From an uncultured Lachnospiraceae bacterium (lineage in GTDB: Bacteria > Bacillota > Clostridia > Lachnospirales > Lachnospiraceae), in contig CAMNMC010000057.1 in NCBI GenBank assembly GCA_946544235.1, positions 1-41,642 on the forward strand: a stretch of DNA of 41,642 nucleotides. The letters are read 5' to 3'. The notes under the pieces are model-generated. The model was not told where the DNA came from. It worked only from the letters and a program-made list of their open reading frames with translations, and did not search any database. How positions within the stretch are numbered: position 1 is the stretch's first letter; each line of letters opens with the position of its first letter. Both the position numbers and the translations under genes were made by a program. Shown here in pieces: positions 14,862-23,638 of the stretch.

Positions 14862-15860
14862 ATGGGACAATTATATATAAATGAAAATGGTGCTCATTTG
14901 AGTATTTCTGCTAATAGGATTGTTGTGAATTACAAAGATGGGATGGAGAGAAAAGTTCCAATCGAGACATTGGATGGAATTGTTATTCTTGGTAAAGCTC
15001 AGGTTACTACTCAATGTGTGGAAGGATTATTGACGAGGGGAATACCATTGTCGTATTTCTCTAAGGGCGGTAGATATTTCGGAAGGCTTGTTTCGCCAAA
15101 TCATATTAAGGTTGGGTTGCAAAGGACGCAGAGTAGTTTGTATGATACTCAGTTTGCGTTGGTATTTGCCCAAAGGATCATAGATGCAAAACTTAAAAAC
15201 CAGAAAGTTGTTTTAAGGAGATATGCAAGGAAAGATAATATAGATGTTGAAGATGAGGTTAGTTACATATCGTTCTGTTTAGGTAAGATTCCGAATACAG
15301 AAACTATTGAAGAACTTAATGGTTATGAAGGGCTGGCAGCAAAGAAATATTTCAAAGGAATATCTAAGTGCATTGATGAGCAGTTTAAATTCAATGGGAG
15401 AAATAAACAGCCACCGCGAGATCCATTTAATTCAATGATAAGTTTGGGATATTCTATTCTAATGAATGAGATATATGGATCATTGGAGAGTAAAGGTTTG
15501 AATCCATACTTTGGTTTTATGCATAGAGATTCAGATAGACATCCGACTCTTGTTAGTGATCTTTTGGAGGAATGGAGAGCAACTATTGTTGATTCGACTG
15601 TAATGAGTTTAATAAATGGACATGAAATAAATAAGAATATGTTTGGCTATGAGGATGATGATGGATGCTATATTAACAGAGCAGGATTAGATGTTTTTCT
15701 GAAAAAGCTTGAAAAGAAAATGATGACTTCGTGTAACTATTTGTATAGAGTTGATTATACTGTGAATTTTCGAAGGGCTATTTCATTGCAGATAGATAAT
15801 CTGATAAAAGCTATTAAAGAAAATGACGCTACCATATATGAGCCCGTTATAATAAGGTGA
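14862..15860 (+). CDS. cas1: CRISPR integrase Cas1
   Basis: Cas1 joins new spacers to the leader-proximal repeat together with Cas2. This 332-residue protein has the N-terminal beta domain (LYINENGAHLSISANRIVV) and the helical catalytic domain. GYEGLAAKKYF supplies the metal-binding Glu156, and FMHRDSDRHPTLVSDLLEEW supplies His221 and the acidic pair Asp233/Glu236. These match the active site of Cas1 proteins from type I-C and III loci. No reverse transcriptase or Cas6 fusion is present. Start: ATG 14862 with AAAGGGGGA upstream. The ribosome site lies directly after the last, degenerate CRISPR repeat, so the array end forms its 5-prime untranslated region. It overlaps the open frame of cas2. 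Confidence 0.95.
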   Translation: MGQLYINENGAHLSISANRIVVNYKDGMERKVPIETLDGIVILGKAQVTTQCVEGLLTRGIPLSYFSKGGRYFGRLVSPNHIKVGLQRTQSSLYDTQFALVFAQRIIDAKLKNQKVVLRRYARKDNIDVEDEVSYISFCLGKIPNTETIEELNGYEGLAAKKYFKGISKCIDEQFKFNGRNKQPPRDPFNSMISLGYSILMNEIYGSLESKGLNPYFGFMHRDSDRHPTLVSDLLEEWRATIVDSTVMSLINGHEINKNMFGYEDDDGCYINRAGLDVFLKKLEKKMMTSCNYLYRVDYTVNFRRAISLQIDNLIKAIKENDATIYEPVIIR

Positions 15861-15865
15861 TGCTT

Positions 15866-16186
15866 ATGGAAAGAGAAAATTATTTTTTAACTATTGATGA
15901 GAAGATTGACTATGATAAAACTCTCGTTCTGATAATATATGATATTATTGATAACAAGAAGCGAACACATTTTTCTAAGCTGATGGAGGGATATGGAAAC
16001 AGAGTTCAAAAATCAGCATTCGAAGCTAAACTAACAAGCAAGCAATATGACAAATTGTTGTCGGTAATACCTAAGTACTGTGATGAAAGTGACAGTATAA
16101 GGGTTTATAAACTAACATCTAAATGTCAGGTAACTTGCTGGGGGTATACTGATATTACAGATGAGGATGAGATAATACTTATATAA
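15866..16186 (+). CDS. cas2: CRISPR adaptation protein Cas2
   Basis: Cas2 forms the dimer that bridges two Cas1 dimers during spacer integration. The protein has about 106 residues with the ferredoxin-like start LVLIIYDIIDNKKRTHFSKL (the Asp after IIY is the conserved residue). A VQKSAFEAKLT strand follows, then the TCWGYTDITDEDEIILI tail typical of small Cas2 proteins. The start is ATG 15866, about 8 nt after AAGG; GTG 15857 and ATG 15860 in the same frame are also possible and would overlap the cas1 stop. csm6 follows after 10 nt. Confidence 0.92.
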   Translation: MERENYFLTIDEKIDYDKTLVLIIYDIIDNKKRTHFSKLMEGYGNRVQKSAFEAKLTSKQYDKLLSVIPKYCDESDSIRVYKLTSKCQVTCWGYTDITDEDEIILI

Positions 16187-16196
16187 GGAGAAGAGT

Positions 16197-17519
16197 ATGG
16201 GAAAAACAATTCTTTTTTCGCCAATCGGCGGTACGGATCCAATGTCGCAGAACAATTTTTATGATGGATCTATGATTCATATTTGCAGAGTATATAAGCC
16301 GGATATTGTTTATCTGTATATGTCTAATGAAATGCTGGGATTTCAAAAGACTGATGATAGATATATGTATTGTTTAAAAAAGCTTGAAAAGCTGATTGAT
16401 CATAAGATGGAAATCAGGATGATTGAAAGACCTGATCTTACTGAGGTACAGAGATTTGATGAGATCTATTCTGATTTTGTAGATTGTATAAAGACGATAA
16501 CCGCTGATATGCAGGAAGATGATAAACTTTTGTTAAATGTATCAAGCGGTACGCCTGCAATGAAGAGCTCGTTACTGGTTATGAATGTATTGGGAGAATT
16601 TGATTTTACTGCTGTTCAGGTATCTACACCGGATAAGAGTATTAATGAACATACTCATGATGGATATGATGTTGAAACACTGTGGGAAATGAATCAAGAT
16701 AACAATGAGAGCTTTGTCAATAGATGTAGTGAGGTTGGATGTCAGGCTCTTTTAGATCAGAAGAAGGTGGAGTTAGCGAAGACATTTATTGATACATATG
16801 ATTATTCGGCTGCTTTGGAAATCCTTGATAAGAGCAATAACAAAAGAATTAAAGAATGCGCAGACCTTATTTTATTAGCTAAAAATCGATTGGAACTGGA
16901 TTTTTCAAGTGTAAGCAAGCATGAAAAAACACTGGGTGTTGACTTCACTCCGGTAAAGTCAGGTGATGCTAAAAAGCTGTTCGAATATGCTCTTACCTTA
17001 CAGATAAAACAAAAAAGGAAACAGTATGCAGATTTTCTTAGAGCAATCACTCCGTTGATAGCTGATCTGTTTGAGGCGATACTTAAAAAGCAGTGCGGAA
17101 TTAATATTGATGATTATACATTCTTTGACAGAAAAGGTGGAAGGAAATGGAGTGTACAAAAACTTGAAAATAATCAAGAACTGATGAATATTCTACAAGG
17201 AGATGCATCTGAACTCGTTTTGGGTTATGTGTATTCACATAATATTAAATCAATCATAGAAAACAAGTCTAACGATCCAAATTTAAGAGAAATTGTAAAT
17301 GATCTAAGGAATGTTGAGGATAGAGTACGTAATCTGGCTGCACATCAGATTATATCCGTAAATGATGACATGATACGTGAACACACGGGATATGATAGTC
17401 GTGCAATAATGAATACTATAATATCTGCCTTTGATTATACAGGGTTTAATATAAAACGTGATAAATGGAATTCATATGATGAAATGAATGCTGTAATCAA
17501 GTCAAAGATGATGATTTAG
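16197..17519 (+). CDS. csm6: Csm6 CARF-HEPN ribonuclease activated by cyclic oligoadenylate
   Basis: Csm6 is the stand-alone effector that senses the cyclic oligoadenylate made by Cas10 and degrades RNA non-specifically. The 440-residue protein starts with a CARF domain: ILFSPIGGTDPMSQNN near the N terminus and LLLNVSSGTPAMKSSLLVM around 113-131 are the typical ligand-site segments. The C-terminal HEPN domain has the R-x4-H motif RNLAAH (Arg378 and His383). The length fits Csm6. The gene follows cas2 by 10 nt behind AAGGAGAAG, so it is in the adaptation operon. Intact HEPN and the intact Cas10 GGDD predict a working signalling arm. Confidence 0.92.
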   Translation: MGKTILFSPIGGTDPMSQNNFYDGSMIHICRVYKPDIVYLYMSNEMLGFQKTDDRYMYCLKKLEKLIDHKMEIRMIERPDLTEVQRFDEIYSDFVDCIKTITADMQEDDKLLLNVSSGTPAMKSSLLVMNVLGEFDFTAVQVSTPDKSINEHTHDGYDVETLWEMNQDNNESFVNRCSEVGCQALLDQKKVELAKTFIDTYDYSAALEILDKSNNKRIKECADLILLAKNRLELDFSSVSKHEKTLGVDFTPVKSGDAKKLFEYALTLQIKQKRKQYADFLRAITPLIADLFEAILKKQCGINIDDYTFFDRKGGRKWSVQKLENNQELMNILQGDASELVLGYVYSHNIKSIIENKSNDPNLREIVNDLRNVEDRVRNLAAHQIISVNDDMIREHTGYDSRAIMNTIISAFDYTGFNIKRDKWNSYDEMNAVIKSKMMI

Positions 17520-17549
17520 CGCAAATAATGTTTATGTGGAGGGTATTAC

Positions 17550-20135
17550 ATGACCCCAAAATATTCAATCTTATATTTCAAACAAGAACTGAATATTTAT
17601 ATCAATGACATCAGAACCTACCTGAACGAAGGTATCAAGGTTTTCTGGTTTGGTTCGTCTACGGATAAAACAAGGCTAAGAGAAACCTTCCGACCATTTG
17701 CGGATGAGTTCTTCCTGCAGTCCTTCGATATATCAGCTATAAATGACAAGCAGACTAATAACGAAACTGACAGTCAGATAGACAGCCAAACAAACAGTCA
17801 GATAAATAGACAGACGACCAGTCAGAATAACAGCCGGATAAACGGCCAATCAAGCAGCCAGCTAAATACTCAGAACGACTCTCAATCTCTTCACCCCACA
17901 ATCATCATCGATGGTATCGGCATCACCGATACCCACAGCTCTCTGATCAGCTTCCTGGAGGCTAACATCCTTCAGTTCAATGCCGCTCAGTACAAGGTTG
18001 AGCATAATTCACCGGATTCGAATATCGTTGTTAAAGCGTCTGCCGGTACCGGTAAGACTACTGTTATGATCGACAGGATCCTTTACTTGATGCATATGGT
18101 TCCGGGGCTTGATATGTCTGAGATTTATATGATCACCTTCACCAACGAAGCGACCAATCAGATGAATGACAGACTTCAGGAGATGCTGATGAAGAAATAT
18201 GCTCTTACGAAGAACAAGAGGTATCTGACCTGGCTGGAACAGCAGTCGCAGATGCATATCAGTACTATCGACAGTCTGGCTTATGATCTGTTCAGACGCT
18301 TTGGTTCTGGTGTTGGCTTCGGCAGAGATCTGCAGATAACACCGATGGAGAAGGACAGGAAGGATCTTATCAAGGATCTTCTTTCTGAAGAGCTGAGTTC
18401 GGACAAGTCTATAGCTGCTCAGATCGGTATGAATTATTCACAGGCAAGTAAGCTTATTGACGATTATTGGAAGGAGCTTACCCGCAAGGGTTATACGATG
18501 GCTGAGGTTATGCATAGGGATTGGGGCGAGACTGATCCTTCTCTTGCCGAGCTTCAGAGAGTTATTAAGGCTGTTCTGCGTCGTTTTGAGGGCCGTTACA
18601 AGCAGATCAAGCTGGAAGCTAACGCAATCTCCATAGATGATCTTTTCTTCGATTTCGGGCACTATATGCTTTCAAACCGTATCAGCTGTGAAGGACTTGA
18701 TATGAAATATCTCTTCGTTGATGAGTTCCAGGATACTGACGCAACTCAGATTATGTCCTTCGCCAAGCTTGTACGTGATATCGGTGTTCATCTCTTCGTG
18801 GTTGGAGATGTTAAGCAGAGTATTTATGGCTTCAAGGGCGCTACCGACAAGGCTTTCGACATTCTTGACAAGAAGATGGATAGTGATCTGGAGTATTTCA
18901 GTCTGAGAAACAATTATCGTACCTGCCGTAACCTTATGGGTGATATGGAGAGGTATTTCTTCGAGTGGTCCAGAGACGGGCTTCTAAAATACGAGGATTC
19001 GGTCAGACCATTCAATTCTAATAAAGGCAAGGTTGAGATGACTCTTGTTGAAAATAAATACGATTATGACAGCCTGACGATTGAAGCGATAAGTGAGGCT
19101 CTTGAATCGCTTGAAATGGATATCAGAGCGGGCAGGAAGAAACCGGGAAGCAAGTCGAGAGTAGCAGTACTCGTAAGAAGTGCGAACAAAGCTGATTATG
19201 TTGCAAATCTATGCAGGGCAAACGGAATGTCTGTCGTTCTTAACTCTGACAGACCATTCTTCAGGTCGCGTGCCGTGAGAGATTTCTACGCCATGATCAG
19301 TTCATATATATTTGTTGATCAGCCTGTCTATATGTTCAATTATCTGATGACTCCATATGCACGTGTTAAGGGTGAGATGAGTATCAGAGAACTGGAGAAG
19401 ATAAGCGGTGATGACAGAGAGTTAAGGAAATATCTCACCACCTTTATGGCTGATACCGGATGGCTGGAGCATCAGAAGGAATTCAGATCTAGGCCTATTC
19501 TTTCTGTGATCAAGGATATGATCGAGAAGGATGATCTGATCGATAATTACATTGCAAGAGATAAGGCAGAGCTCTTTGCGGGACAGCTTTCCGAAGCTGC
19601 TATCAACAGGCAGGCAACGATCGATGCGAAGCGTTACAGGCTGTGCCTTGATAAGCTGATGGATATGATCCAGCAGAGGATGGATGGTGAGTTCGCGACG
19701 CTCTATGATTTATATATTTATCTGACCCTTATGATCGCAACTAACCGTGAGGATAAGGAACCTGATGTTGATCTGGCGGATGATTATAAGAGTGTTTATA
19801 TCATGACGGTGCATAAGTCCAAGGGACTTGAATTTGATACTGTTATCATGCCTGCTATGGGCGGAAATATAATTCCTAGAGAGGATACAACTATTCTTGT
19901 AAATGACGAGAAGGTTGGCTGGGTTTATCTGGGTAAACCGGGTGAGAAGCAGTGCAGCAGGTGGTACAAGGAGCTTCGTGTTGAAGCTATAAACAGGGGC
20001 ATGGAAGAGGAGACTAGGATCCTCTACGTAGCGATGACCAGAGCCGTAAATAAGCTTGTTCTTCTGGTTAGCAGCGACAGCAGATATGAAAGCTGGTCGA
20101 CTCTGATAAGAAAGGTGGGGCTGATAAATGAGTAA
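17550..20135 (+). CDS. UvrD/AddA-like superfamily 1 DNA helicase with an unusual N-terminal extension
   Basis: This is an 861-residue ATP-dependent helicase. Walker A is ASAGTGKTT (about residue 165), motif II is FVDEFQDTD, motif III is GDVKQSIYGFKGA, and motif IV is RNNYRTCRNLM. Motif V is MTVHKSKGLEFDTVIMPAMG, and motif VI is EEETRILYVAMTRA. These place it in the UvrD/AddA group. The family Q motif, FNAAQYKVEH, precedes Walker A. It ends about 40 residues after motif VI, so the nuclease domain of full AddA (about 1200 residues) is absent. The first 115 residues form an unrecognised domain plus a Ser/Gln/Asn-rich tetrapeptide repeat. It begins 30 nt after csm6 and overlaps the AddB-like gene by 8 nt. 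An AddAB-like helicase-nuclease role is inferred. Confidence 0.88.
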   Translation: MTPKYSILYFKQELNIYINDIRTYLNEGIKVFWFGSSTDKTRLRETFRPFADEFFLQSFDISAINDKQTNNETDSQIDSQTNSQINRQTTSQNNSRINGQSSSQLNTQNDSQSLHPTIIIDGIGITDTHSSLISFLEANILQFNAAQYKVEHNSPDSNIVVKASAGTGKTTVMIDRILYLMHMVPGLDMSEIYMITFTNEATNQMNDRLQEMLMKKYALTKNKRYLTWLEQQSQMHISTIDSLAYDLFRRFGSGVGFGRDLQITPMEKDRKDLIKDLLSEELSSDKSIAAQIGMNYSQASKLIDDYWKELTRKGYTMAEVMHRDWGETDPSLAELQRVIKAVLRRFEGRYKQIKLEANAISIDDLFFDFGHYMLSNRISCEGLDMKYLFVDEFQDTDATQIMSFAKLVRDIGVHLFVVGDVKQSIYGFKGATDKAFDILDKKMDSDLEYFSLRNNYRTCRNLMGDMERYFFEWSRDGLLKYEDSVRPFNSNKGKVEMTLVENKYDYDSLTIEAISEALESLEMDIRAGRKKPGSKSRVAVLVRSANKADYVANLCRANGMSVVLNSDRPFFRSRAVRDFYAMISSYIFVDQPVYMFNYLMTPYARVKGEMSIRELEKISGDDRELRKYLTTFMADTGWLEHQKEFRSRPILSVIKDMIEKDDLIDNYIARDKAELFAGQLSEAAINRQATIDAKRYRLCLDKLMDMIQQRMDGEFATLYDLYIYLTLMIATNREDKEPDVDLADDYKSVYIMTVHKSKGLEFDTVIMPAMGGNIIPREDTTILVNDEKVGWVYLGKPGEKQCSRWYKELRVEAINRGMEEETRILYVAMTRAVNKLVLLVSSDSRYESWSTLIRKVGLINE
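17769..17888 (+). repeat. Ten-unit 12-nt tandem repeat in the helicase gene
   Basis: Residues 74-113 of the helicase read as ten tetrapeptides of the form (D/N)-S-Q-(I/T), for example DSQI, DSQT, NSQI, NRQT. At DNA level the units are diverged 12-mers such as GACAGTCAGATA. The stretch links the N-terminal domain to the motor and should be disordered. It may vary in copy number between strains. Confidence 0.8.
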
Positions 20136-22740
20136 CAAGGTCTATTCATATTCGAATATATCAGAACTGCAAAAAGCCCCTTTCTACAGTGAGATACTGA
20201 CGACTCCTCAGATTGCTATGTCCAAGGAGGTTGCTGCGATCCGCTACAAGATTCCGGCTCTGAAGAAGTATGTTGCAAGCTTCAATACTTTTGAGAAGAT
20301 GCTTTTTCCGGACTGGAACAACAGCGGACAGAAGTTCAGATATATTTCGATACTTAATCATCTCCTCAGGGAGAAGATTAATAGATGTTATGATAAATAC
20401 GAAAAAGAATGGCTGCTTGGCTGTAAGAAGAACCTGAGCAGTGCCATTAATAATATAATTAAGCTTGAAGAGATGCGTGTGCGTCCTGAGAATATCAAAG
20501 CTGATGACAGGGATATCAAATTGTTTAAGGAGATGTGGGAGACTGTCATAAGAAATGATGATGCTATATCTCTGTTCAGAAAGCGTTGTAGTGAACTGGA
20601 GGATCCGGATAACTTTATAAGTTGTGCCGAAAAAGCCTTCAATGCTTCTGTGAAGGATAAGGCTAAGAGCCTTGTTGCGACGAAGACGGATTTCACCGGA
20701 AGAAAGATCATCTTTAACGGTTTTCAGTTCTTCACACCACTTCAGAGATTTGTCTACGAAGGCTTCAGGAAGGCCGGATTTGAGATCATTGCGCTTATTC
20801 AGGATGATATCAGATATCCATACGCGAATGAAATATGGAATCATCTCTATGCTGAGCAGAATGGTTTCCCGTCTCGTCGAGACTGGGTGAGACAGCCTGT
20901 AACCACGAAGAATCCTCTGGGTGAGATCTTTGAGACCGGTGAGCCGGTTCAGGCTGATAATGTTAAACTGATAAAATATAAAAATACTATAGAGTTTATC
21001 GAGGATATAGACCGCATCAAGAGCGAAGGTTATTATATTTACTCCTCTGATGATCGTACCGTCAACAGGATACTTAGAGATTATTTTCCGGAAGACTATG
21101 AATCGAGAAATCTCCTGGCGTATCCGATCGGACAGTTTATCTATATTCTTCATAAGCTGTGGGATGAGAGCAGGGAAGGTATAACGCTAACTCCTGATAA
21201 CCTCAGGAAGATCTTTGCTTCGGGCTGGCTTTCTTATAAGGGGCGAAGCAGCGCCGTATATACTGAGACGCTGGAGAGAATACTTCCGTATTTTGATAAC
21301 TGTTTTTCTCTTGCTGAATGGACGGAGAGACTGGATGTTTTGAGGAAATCCTATGATGAAGCGGTTGCTGTGTTTAAGGAATCAACCGGAAGTAAGACGA
21401 CTGTAAGGACTAAAGAATTACTCGGCAATCCTTTCAAGAATTTTAGTGCATTTTCGGTGGAAGAGGATAGGCTTGAAGCAGTGACCGGTATCATCCGCCA
21501 GCTGATTGAGATGGCAGAGTCTCTGTTCGGCAAGAACGAGCCGATATCGCTTCACAAGCATATAAGTAAGCTGGATGCGATGATCCAGATGAATGATGAT
21601 ACTTACCTTGAACTTTTCCGGAAGGAACGTGAAACCGTTAAGAAGATCTTTGATGTTCTGGTAAGTGACAAAATCAAGGATTACTCTTACTATCCGGGCG
21701 ATATAGCTGCGGCTATGCTTCACTATATGGGCGATAAGCTGGAGGACGAAGATACGAATAGAGACAGGCCGGGCGTGCTTGTATTTAACATCTTCCAGAT
21801 CGAGGCTGCTCCGATCTCTAAGGCTAAGGGCAAGGTGCATATCTGCATGGCTGATATCCAGAGATTGCCGGGTTCAAGCGGAAGCTACAGCTGGCCGCTG
21901 GATGAAAAGCTTCTCGAGGATATTGTTGGAAATACCGGTAATAAATATGTAAGTGAACTGCTTGAAAACAGTAAGCTGACCGCACTGTCAAACAGATATT
22001 ATATTTATACTGCTCTGCAGAACGAGGATGTGGAAATCTCGTGGGTTGCAAAGCAGGCTGATAAGCTTCTTTCACCATCGCCATACATCACGCTTCTGGA
22101 TAAGCTTTCAACCTCAAAGATCAGCGAGAGTGGAGTGCGGAAGGTTGATCAGCAGTATGTTTCGGATATAAGGGCGATTAGAAAGCTGGACAAGACCTTT
22201 GATATTACAAAGGCAGAGAATAAATACCAGCGCGAGGCAGAGCTGGAATATGCGCTCTGTCCGATGAGATTTGTATATAGTTACATCCTGAACGACAGTC
22301 CTGTTTACAGAAATGAGTTTCAGCAGAATAAGGCTATTGTTAGATATATTCAAGTACTGAATACCCTGCTTGAAGGTAAATATGATATCGAATATATCGC
22401 CGGGCAGGTATTTGAACTGATCCCGGGAATCCGTAAGGCTGAGAAGCGCCAGATTATTGATGATGCTAAACGCTATGATCTTCCTTATAACGATGGAGGA
22501 TATACCGATTATTGGGACAAGGCGTATACAGACTACAGGATCAATCTGAAATTCCCTGACAAGGATGTTTACAGGGCGGCAAGAGGCCAGGCTGATAAGC
22601 TGAATGGTCAGTATGGTAGGAGAAATGTAGAATACGTGAATAAAGGGCCAGACATGGAGAAGAATTGCTTGTTCTGCCCGCATGAGTCGTATTGCAGAAG
22701 GTCACTCTTTGGTGTGGATTACAAGGAGGACAACAAATGA
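20128..22740 (+). CDS. AddB-like protein with Fe-S cluster cysteines but no visible nuclease motif
   Basis: This is an 870-residue protein translated from an ATG inside the helicase gene, which implies a stoichiometric partner. The C terminus has the AddB/RecB-nuclease iron-sulphur clasp: Cys711 in ALCPMRFVYSY, then Cys847, Cys850 and Cys856 in CLFCPHESYC (C-x2-C-x5-C). Between them I cannot find the expected G-x-x-D-R-x-D followed by a D-Y-K type PD-(D/E)XK core, so nuclease activity may be lost. The rest fits an inactivated helicase fold as in AddB (family about 1150 residues; this one is shorter). Its stop overlaps the xpaC-like start (ATGA). Alternative: a divergent nuclease whose motif I cannot see. 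A long antisense frame here is a shadow. Confidence 0.7.
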   Translation: MSNKVYSYSNISELQKAPFYSEILTTPQIAMSKEVAAIRYKIPALKKYVASFNTFEKMLFPDWNNSGQKFRYISILNHLLREKINRCYDKYEKEWLLGCKKNLSSAINNIIKLEEMRVRPENIKADDRDIKLFKEMWETVIRNDDAISLFRKRCSELEDPDNFISCAEKAFNASVKDKAKSLVATKTDFTGRKIIFNGFQFFTPLQRFVYEGFRKAGFEIIALIQDDIRYPYANEIWNHLYAEQNGFPSRRDWVRQPVTTKNPLGEIFETGEPVQADNVKLIKYKNTIEFIEDIDRIKSEGYYIYSSDDRTVNRILRDYFPEDYESRNLLAYPIGQFIYILHKLWDESREGITLTPDNLRKIFASGWLSYKGRSSAVYTETLERILPYFDNCFSLAEWTERLDVLRKSYDEAVAVFKESTGSKTTVRTKELLGNPFKNFSAFSVEEDRLEAVTGIIRQLIEMAESLFGKNEPISLHKHISKLDAMIQMNDDTYLELFRKERETVKKIFDVLVSDKIKDYSYYPGDIAAAMLHYMGDKLEDEDTNRDRPGVLVFNIFQIEAAPISKAKGKVHICMADIQRLPGSSGSYSWPLDEKLLEDIVGNTGNKYVSELLENSKLTALSNRYYIYTALQNEDVEISWVAKQADKLLSPSPYITLLDKLSTSKISESGVRKVDQQYVSDIRAIRKLDKTFDITKAENKYQREAELEYALCPMRFVYSYILNDSPVYRNEFQQNKAIVRYIQVLNTLLEGKYDIEYIAGQVFELIPGIRKAEKRQIIDDAKRYDLPYNDGGYTDYWDKAYTDYRINLKFPDKDVYRAARGQADKLNGQYGRRNVEYVNKGPDMEKNCLFCPHESYCRRSLFGVDYKEDNK

Positions 22741-23504
22741 TAGATAAAGCTTTTTGGCAGGAAGTGAATAAGGCCTGGACTAGGGAATCGAAGACCAGCT
22801 TCATCTACAAATCCGGAAAAAGCAGTGAGTTCGCTCCGGAGCTTAAGGCTTTCGGAGGGATGTTCGACGAGGTTGAGACTGACGGTGACTTTGAACTGGA
22901 TTTTGGAAGTGGCGGAACAGCTGGCGGTTTTGGTGCAGGTGGTTTCGGTACTACTGGTTACGGTGCTGGTGATGGTAGTTTTAGTGTTGGCGGTACCGGA
23001 TTCGGTGGTGCTGGTGTGGCTGGTAGAGAGTCAGTTGAGGTTAAGCCGAGATTAGATAATGAGCAGTTTATGGCCCTTATAGAAAAAAGAAATCTGCCGA
23101 GTTTCGCTGAAGCATGCGATATGCTGATAGCTTGCAAACTCCCGGCAAAGATGGAAGATGTCTATAACAACCTATCGGACGAGATGAGAACGCTTCAGGA
23201 GGCGATCACAAAGTTTACAGACATCTACAAAACGGACATGACGGAGTTCTACGAATACTATATTCCTGAGACGCTTGAGCTTGCTTCTGCTTATCTGGAA
23301 TATGTGAATGCCAAGGTTGATCCGGCCGTTATTTCTGAAACAGAAGATGAACTGATGCAGTCGTCGGAAAAGCTGCTTATTGCACTTCAGGACAAGAAAT
23401 CTGAGCTCTATAAATTCGGCTCGATGGAGCTTAAAGCCAGGGCTCAGGCACTAGATTCACTTATGAGCCAGGACGGCCACGTTAGTCCGGAGTTCAGGTT
23501 ATAA
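22737..23504 (+). CDS. XpaC-like protein with glycine-rich linker
   Basis: This is a 255-residue protein. The first 45 residues lead into a glycine/phenylalanine-rich linker (about residues 60-100, with runs such as GGFGAGGFGTTGYGAG). An all-helical domain follows that resembles XpaC (5-bromo-4-chloroindolyl phosphate hydrolysis family), including the closing pattern MELKARAQALDSLMSQDG (residues 229-246). XpaC proteins are usually encoded next to TelA, and a TelA-like gene indeed lies 1.7 kb downstream, separated only by an AlbA_2 gene. The start is ATG 22737, preceded by AAGGAGGA and overlapping the AddB-like TGA; the longer frame from 22692 is rejected. The biochemical role of the XpaC/TelA pair is poorly known, and envelope or anion stress has been proposed. 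Confidence 0.65.
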   Translation: MIDKAFWQEVNKAWTRESKTSFIYKSGKSSEFAPELKAFGGMFDEVETDGDFELDFGSGGTAGGFGAGGFGTTGYGAGDGSFSVGGTGFGGAGVAGRESVEVKPRLDNEQFMALIEKRNLPSFAEACDMLIACKLPAKMEDVYNNLSDEMRTLQEAITKFTDIYKTDMTEFYEYYIPETLELASAYLEYVNAKVDPAVISETEDELMQSSEKLLIALQDKKSELYKFGSMELKARAQALDSLMSQDGHVSPEFRL

Positions 23505-23527
23505 TTTGCTACAGTTTGTGGTATAAT
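23499..23527 (+). promoter_or_regulatory. Extended -10 promoter of the AlbA_2 gene
   Basis: TGGTATAAT (TATAAT at 23522-23527) is a perfect extended -10 element. The -35 region 17 bp upstream is weak (TTATAA at 23499-23504) and overlaps the end of the xpaC-like gene. It gives the following gene its own transcription start near 23534. Confidence 0.65.
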
Positions 23528-23533
23528 AAATTT

Positions 23534-23638
23534 ATGTTTTTATACATTCAGGAAGAATTGAGAAATATATTTTTTGATGCTAATTATATACAGATTGATT
23601 GTAGTGAATGTTTTATTCCTTGTGAAAGAGGTAGTTAA
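23534..23638 (+). CDS. Possible 34-residue leader peptide before the AlbA_2 gene
   Basis: An ATG at 23534 opens a 34-codon frame (MFLYIQEELRNIFF at the start, then a CSEC and an IPC motif) that ends with TAA immediately before the ATG of the AlbA_2 gene (TAAATG). The predicted transcription start falls at or next to this ATG, so it would be translated without a leader or not at all. The zero-gap junction argues for meaning, but the evidence is thin; it may simply be a 105-nt untranslated region. Confidence 0.25.
   Translation: MFLYIQEELRNIFFDANYIQIDCSECFIPCERGS

Noticed and set aside
14862..15860. Reverse transcriptase-Cas1 fusion explaining antisense spacers
   Set aside because: Cas1 is 332 residues with only the integrase domains; no RT motif is present in or near it.
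20161..21153. A 330-codon reverse-strand open frame inside the AddB-like gene
   Set aside because: The forward protein has clear Fe-S cysteines, start-stop coupling on both sides and normal composition; the reverse product looks like a codon-pattern shadow with no ribosome site or context.
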